A DNA stretch of 64,000 bases from assembly GCF_010894435.1 (NCBI RefSeq), contig NZ_JAAIXZ010000004.1:600242-664241 (forward strand), given 5' to 3'. Both the position numbers and the translations under genes were made by a program. Source of the stretch: Pyxidicoccus trucidator. Its GTDB lineage: Bacteria > Myxococcota > Myxococcia > Myxococcales > Myxococcaceae. The notes beneath the pieces were generated by a model. That model was not told where the DNA came from and searched no databases. It saw only the letters and a program-made list of their open reading frames with translations. Position 1 is the first letter of the stretch; every line of letters starts with the position of its first letter. Positions 61,032 to 64,000 of the stretch are shown here, in pieces.

Positions 61032-62030
61032 ATGCACCAGCTCACTTCCCAGACCTCTTCCCGCTTCGAGGTCACCCGTAGCTGGAGCCGCCATCCGCGC
61101 GGCTGGGGGCTGGTACCCATGCTGCTCTGCGTCGCGGCCATCGGCTGCGGCCCCGCGGAGCCGGGGATGGACCTGGAGGGCGAGTCTCTCGGCACCCACG
61201 CGGACGGGCTGCTGTCGCAGAACGGGCTCTCCACCAACGGGCTCTCCACGAATGGCCTGTCGACGAATGGCTTGTCGACGAATGGCCTGTCGACGAATGG
61301 CTTGTCGACGAATGGCCTGTCGACGAACGGCTTGTCGACAAATGGTTTCAGCACGTGGTTTGGCGCGGACCCGGCGCGCTCGGACGAGGTGATGCGATAC
61401 ATGGCGCGGTGCGCGCTGGCCTCGGGACAGTCGCTGACGTACACGCACGCGGGCACGACGTACACGTGGACGGGCGTGCTGGGCCTGGCGCCGGGCTGGG
61501 CGGGTGGCGCGACGGCGACGCTGTTGGAGCAGCAGGTGGTGTCCGGCTGCCTGGCGGCGCACGTGAACAAGTACGGCGTGCACCTGAACATCTCCGTGCT
61601 GGGGCGGGACGCGCTGGGCGCCGTCATTCCGACCGACACCGGCGAGCTGACGACGTACAACCAGCCGGAGGCGGTCTTCTTCGGCAACCTCTTCAACGGC
61701 GAGGGGCTCTTCGCGGCGAACGACGCGGACTACCTGTCCTATGACCAGAGCACCGTGCGCGCCTGCGGCCTGTCGTCGTGGGCGGGAGACCCGGACTGCG
61801 CCGTGGTCATCGGCCACGTGGGCTCCGCGCGGACGTACTGCCAGCTGGACACGTCGCGGACGTACTACACGAAGTGCACGTACAACGGGAAGGCGTACCG
61901 CCCCATCACCACCCGCATCCGCACCCAGGACATCTACCACTGCGGTGACGGCACCTGTCAGCTCTCCGAGAGCTGCGGCACCAGCACCACCGCCGCGAGC
62001 TGCCAGTCGGACTGCGGCGTCTGCCCGTGA
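61032..62030 (+). CDS. Lipoprotein with NGLST pentapeptide repeats
   Basis: This is a 332-residue lipoprotein with Cys39 after the AAIGC lipobox. Directly after a short linker come eight copies of NGLST and one NGFST, then a domain with ARCALASGQSLTY, LAAHVNKYGVHLNI and EAVFFGNLFNGEG, and a Cys-rich end (CGDGTCQLSESCG). The same order of elements is seen in the exported protein at 10175-11659, whose repeats are degraded. The repeats probably form a flexible or beta-roll stalk holding the domain off the outer membrane. The function is unknown. It starts at ATG 61032. Confidence 0.75.
   Translation: MHQLTSQTSSRFEVTRSWSRHPRGWGLVPMLLCVAAIGCGPAEPGMDLEGESLGTHADGLLSQNGLSTNGLSTNGLSTNGLSTNGLSTNGLSTNGLSTNGLSTNGFSTWFGADPARSDEVMRYMARCALASGQSLTYTHAGTTYTWTGVLGLAPGWAGGATATLLEQQVVSGCLAAHVNKYGVHLNISVLGRDALGAVIPTDTGELTTYNQPEAVFFGNLFNGEGLFAANDADYLSYDQSTVRACGLSSWAGDPDCAVVIGHVGSARTYCQLDTSRTYYTKCTYNGKAYRPITTRIRTQDIYHCGDGTCQLSESCGTSTTAASCQSDCGVCP
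61221..61355. repeat. Nine 15-bp tandem repeats encoding NGLST
   Basis: Units 61221-61355 are nine 15-mers. Units 3 to 7 alternate between AATGGCCTGTCGACG and AATGGCTTGTCGACG, so a 30-bp higher-order unit is visible. Near-identity at third positions points to recent expansion or gene conversion. Confidence 0.85.
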
Positions 62031-62137
62031 GCCAGGTGGTTCCCGCGCCTTCCCGTCACGGGAGGCACGGTGGAGCGAGGAGGCCGGGGCGCCAGGCCCC
62101 GTCCTCCTGATTCACAGCCGGTGCCCGAGCCAGTGGC

Positions 62138-62593
62138 TCACGGAGCGCCGCACGAGAGCCACTGGCCCAGCCTGACGCGCTCATCCATGGAGGGCGCGGG
62201 GCGCGAGGCCGGAGGCATCGAGGTGTTCCTCGCGGCTGGCCCGGCGGCCGAGTGCGCGTCGATGGCCTCCGCCCACTGGCGCACCGCTTCGGGAGTGTCG
62301 AAGTCCACGCCCGCTGGAGCTCCCTCGCGCGCCGCCTCCGTCGCGCTGGCGCTGTGGCACGAGAGGCAGTGTGTCTCCAGGAAGGCGCGGCCGAAGTCCT
62401 GGGCCGTGGGACCACCGCCCGGCGGGCACACCGCGCCCGAGGCCCGCATGTGCTCGGAGTCGGCCTGCGGGTGGTGGTCGTCGGAGCCACAGCCTCCGCT
62501 GTCGCCTCCGCCGCCTCCACTTCCTCCGTGACCGAGGCTCAGCCCGGCGAGGACCCATAACGGCAGGAGGCGGAACAGCGGACGTGTGGCCAT
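62138..62593 (-). CDS. Small exported c-type cytochrome-like protein
   Basis: This is a 151-residue exported protein starting at ATG 62593, with GGAG at a good distance. A signal peptide is followed by a Gly-rich linker and a short haem domain with CLSCH (Cys76, Cys79, His80) and a Met in NTSMPP that could be the second axial ligand. It would carry electrons in the periplasm or act as a haem sensor. It is convergent with the NGLST gene. It is not related in sequence to the CXXCH lipoprotein at 3481. Confidence 0.7.
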   Translation of the reverse strand: MATRPLFRLLPLWVLAGLSLGHGGSGGGGGDSGGCGSDDHHPQADSEHMRASGAVCPPGGGPTAQDFGRAFLETHCLSCHSASATEAAREGAPAGVDFDTPEAVRQWAEAIDAHSAAGPAARNTSMPPASRPAPSMDERVRLGQWLSCGAP

Positions 62594-62964
62594 GAGCATT
62601 CTCCGGTGAGAGCCAGCGGGGATGGGTAGGAACGTGGCCCCGCGCGGACCAGCGCACCAGAAGGGCGGCGCCGCGTCCCTTTCCGCACGCCCGTGGGGGC
62701 GGGCCGCCGCAGTGGGAAGCCGCGCTCCTCGGCGCGCCAGGTGTGGTAGCGCTGGCCCGTGGGGGGATGCCCTCGCGATGAAGCACTGATTTTCTCGACA
62801 CGACGCGCTCGCCGCCGGCCCGGTGCTCTATCGGACAGGACGGAGACCATGCGTTCTTTCTCCCGATTGGGAAAAGCAGGAGATGGGCATGGCCGCGCAT
62901 GGAAGCCGGGCCGTTGTGTGGCTGCTATCGCTGCGCCTCCCGAGAGTCGGGATTGGGATGAACC
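62594..62964. other. Divergent intergenic region without a visible gene
   Basis: This 371-bp region separates the cytochrome-like gene from the lipoprotein at 62965 and should contain both promoters. The part from 62770 to 62910 is less GC-rich than its surroundings. I see no clear promoter, repeat or coding sequence in it. Confidence 0.4.
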
Positions 62965-63894
62965 ATGTCGGCTGATTGTCTGCGGCGGCGATGGATGCTG
63001 CTGTCCTGCGTGGCCATGCTGGCAACCGGCTGCGCCACGTCGGCTCCCCGGCCGGGCCACAGGGGGGCGTTGGCTCAGGGGCTACGCCCCGCACAGGCTG
63101 GATGGGACACTGCGGGCATCCACCAGGACGCCGAGGGTTCCCCCATCGAACCAGGTGCGTCAGAGCGGCTGAACCTCCGACTTGGGTCGGGTCGTGAGCA
63201 GGGCTCGGTCATGGACAGGGCGGACCCCTGTGAAGTAGCGGGTGGGCAGCCGCTGCCCTCAGGATGGCCTGCCCTGTCCTCCAGCAAGGACGTGCTCGCG
63301 TCCTTCCTGGCATGCGCGTCGCCCGCGGAATTCATGGCACTGCAGCGCAGGGTGGACATGCCCCGGTTGGTGGGAGGGCTGGACGACTGGGATGCAGTCC
63401 TTCTGGGTGCCCTGGGGCCCTTGGGGGCGGACGCGTCCACGGTACTGAACCGCAAGCGTGCCAGCTTCCTCGTCACCTCGGTCGAGGAGTACGGCCTCTC
63501 CCGGACCGAGGTATTTGCCCTCTTCATCGTCCACTCGGCCTTCGACGACGACCTGCGCCAGTTGCTCGGCCTGCTGGGCGACGCCAGGCAACTGGGAGAG
63601 ACGCTGGGACGGATGGGCACTGTCCGCGAGGAGCTGCAGCGGCGGGGGATGAAGCTCTCCGAGACCCTGGACCGGGCCGAACGTGCCAGTGACATGCTCC
63701 GGGGACTGGGCCGAGCAGGCCGGGATGCGCTCTCCAGCACCCAGGTTCGCGATGGAGCTCGCTATCAGGGCTTCACGGCGAAGCGGGGGCAGCTACCGCC
63801 GGCGTACCAGGAAGCGCTCGATGCCGTAGAGAGGGAGCTGGTGTCGCAGCACTTCTCACCTGGAAGCACGGCACTAGAGCGCCAAACAGGTTAG
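62965..63894 (+). CDS. Lipoprotein, possibly a truncated Sit-type toxin
   Basis: This is a 309-residue lipoprotein starting at ATG 62965, with Cys23 after the ATGC lipobox. A linker (about 30-90) precedes a mostly helical domain (about 100-260) with FLACASPAEFMALQRR and RTEVFALFIVHSAFDDDL. The C-terminal residues (LPPAYQEALDAVERELV) look like the end of a toxin-linker rather than an enzyme. The overall plan, lipobox then variable helical body, recalls SitA-type toxins that have lost their effector domain. I have no motif to prove it. The gene ends 7 bp before an unidentified opposite-strand frame that may mark an insertion. Confidence 0.55.
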   Translation: MSADCLRRRWMLLSCVAMLATGCATSAPRPGHRGALAQGLRPAQAGWDTAGIHQDAEGSPIEPGASERLNLRLGSGREQGSVMDRADPCEVAGGQPLPSGWPALSSSKDVLASFLACASPAEFMALQRRVDMPRLVGGLDDWDAVLLGALGPLGADASTVLNRKRASFLVTSVEEYGLSRTEVFALFIVHSAFDDDLRQLLGLLGDARQLGETLGRMGTVREELQRRGMKLSETLDRAERASDMLRGLGRAGRDALSSTQVRDGARYQGFTAKRGQLPPAYQEALDAVERELVSQHFSPGSTALERQTG

Positions 63895-63901
63895 TGGAAC
63901 C

Positions 63902-64000
63902 TCAGGCCGCAAGCCGCCGCTTCTCGTCGATGCGGCGGTGGAGGGTCTCCAGGTTCTGGAGAGCGCAGAGCCTGCGAAGGTCGAAGGTGTTCTTCCGGGT
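63902..64000 (-). CDS. C-terminal end of an unidentified gene (cut by window edge)
   Basis: An opposite-strand frame with a stop at 63902-63904 (TGA) is open to the window end and gives 32 residues, including LRRLCALQNLETLHRRIDEK. The basic helical character would suit the tail of a transposase or recombinase, but no motif supports this. It is separated from the lipoprotein stop by 7 bp. Confidence 0.35.
   Translation of the reverse strand, partial: TRKNTFDLRRLCALQNLETLHRRIDEKRRLAA

Noticed and set aside
61221..61355. 15-bp units considered as a CRISPR or iteron array
   Set aside because: They are in frame inside a lipoprotein gene and encode NGLST without spacers.

Overview
The window reads as a stretch of chromosome from a large-genome, GC-rich myxobacterium of the Myxococcus/Corallococcus/Pyxidicoccus type. 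This rests on very high third-position GC, an abundance of orphan histidine kinases and response regulators, many exported lipoproteins, a MYXO-CTERM surface anchor, a SitA/SitI-type lipoprotein toxin and immunity pair, and an ECF sigma factor with a SnoaL-like tail. I saw no rRNA, tRNA or CRISPR array. A complete insertion sequence was not found, although an unidentified reading frame runs off the right edge.

Left edge (1-3.4 kb): a conflict region. A leftward gene cut by the window start fuses a SIR2 NADase-like domain to a CHAT protease domain. Next to it is a SitA6-like lipoprotein toxin followed by its double-CXXCG immunity protein. From 3.4 to 16.6 kb the content is mixed: a haem-binding lipoprotein, a haloalkane dehalogenase-like hydrolase, a MobA-like nucleotidyltransferase, two duplicated exported barrel-like proteins around a lone receiver, a large exported protein, a PAS-GAF-PAS-GAF histidine kinase, a HAD phosphatase and a lipoprotein.

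16.6-24 kb: a split ATP synthase locus. atpH and atpA lie on the same strand, separated by a sensor kinase that has lost its phospho-accepting histidine (replaced by threonine). Divergent from atpH are an Hsp70-like chaperone and a REC-pseudoREC-PilZ protein. From 24 to 32 kb come a beta-propeller lipoprotein, a small lipoprotein, a MATE exporter, two alpha/beta hydrolases, a translationally coupled RibD-C/DHFR-like protein and ECF sigma factor pair, and an outer-membrane-like protein.

32.4-39 kb: the most system-like block. Four same-strand genes, the last three overlapping by 4 bp, encode a MoxR AAA+ ATPase, a small bpX-type protein, a vWA-like/beta-propeller fusion, and a 1014-residue protein with a bpX6-like head, five amphipathic repeats, a helical-repeat middle and a propeller tail. 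This matches the computationally described MoxR-vWA-beta-propeller ternary systems, which as far as I know have little experimental work behind them.

39-64 kb: signalling and envelope genes. These are three receiver proteins, three more histidine kinases of the same subfamily as the dead one, a Ser/Thr kinase, lipoproteins, an XRE regulator followed by an Rnl2-like RNA ligase, an OmpA protein coupled to a MYXO-CTERM protein with 42-bp repeats, a TonB-dependent receptor carrying its own TonB C-terminal domain, a DPP-IV-like peptidase, an NGLST-repeat lipoprotein related to the exported protein at 10-12 kb, and at the right edge a lipoprotein that may be a truncated toxin. Several convergent gene pairs are separated by GC-rich inverted repeats that probably act as terminators.
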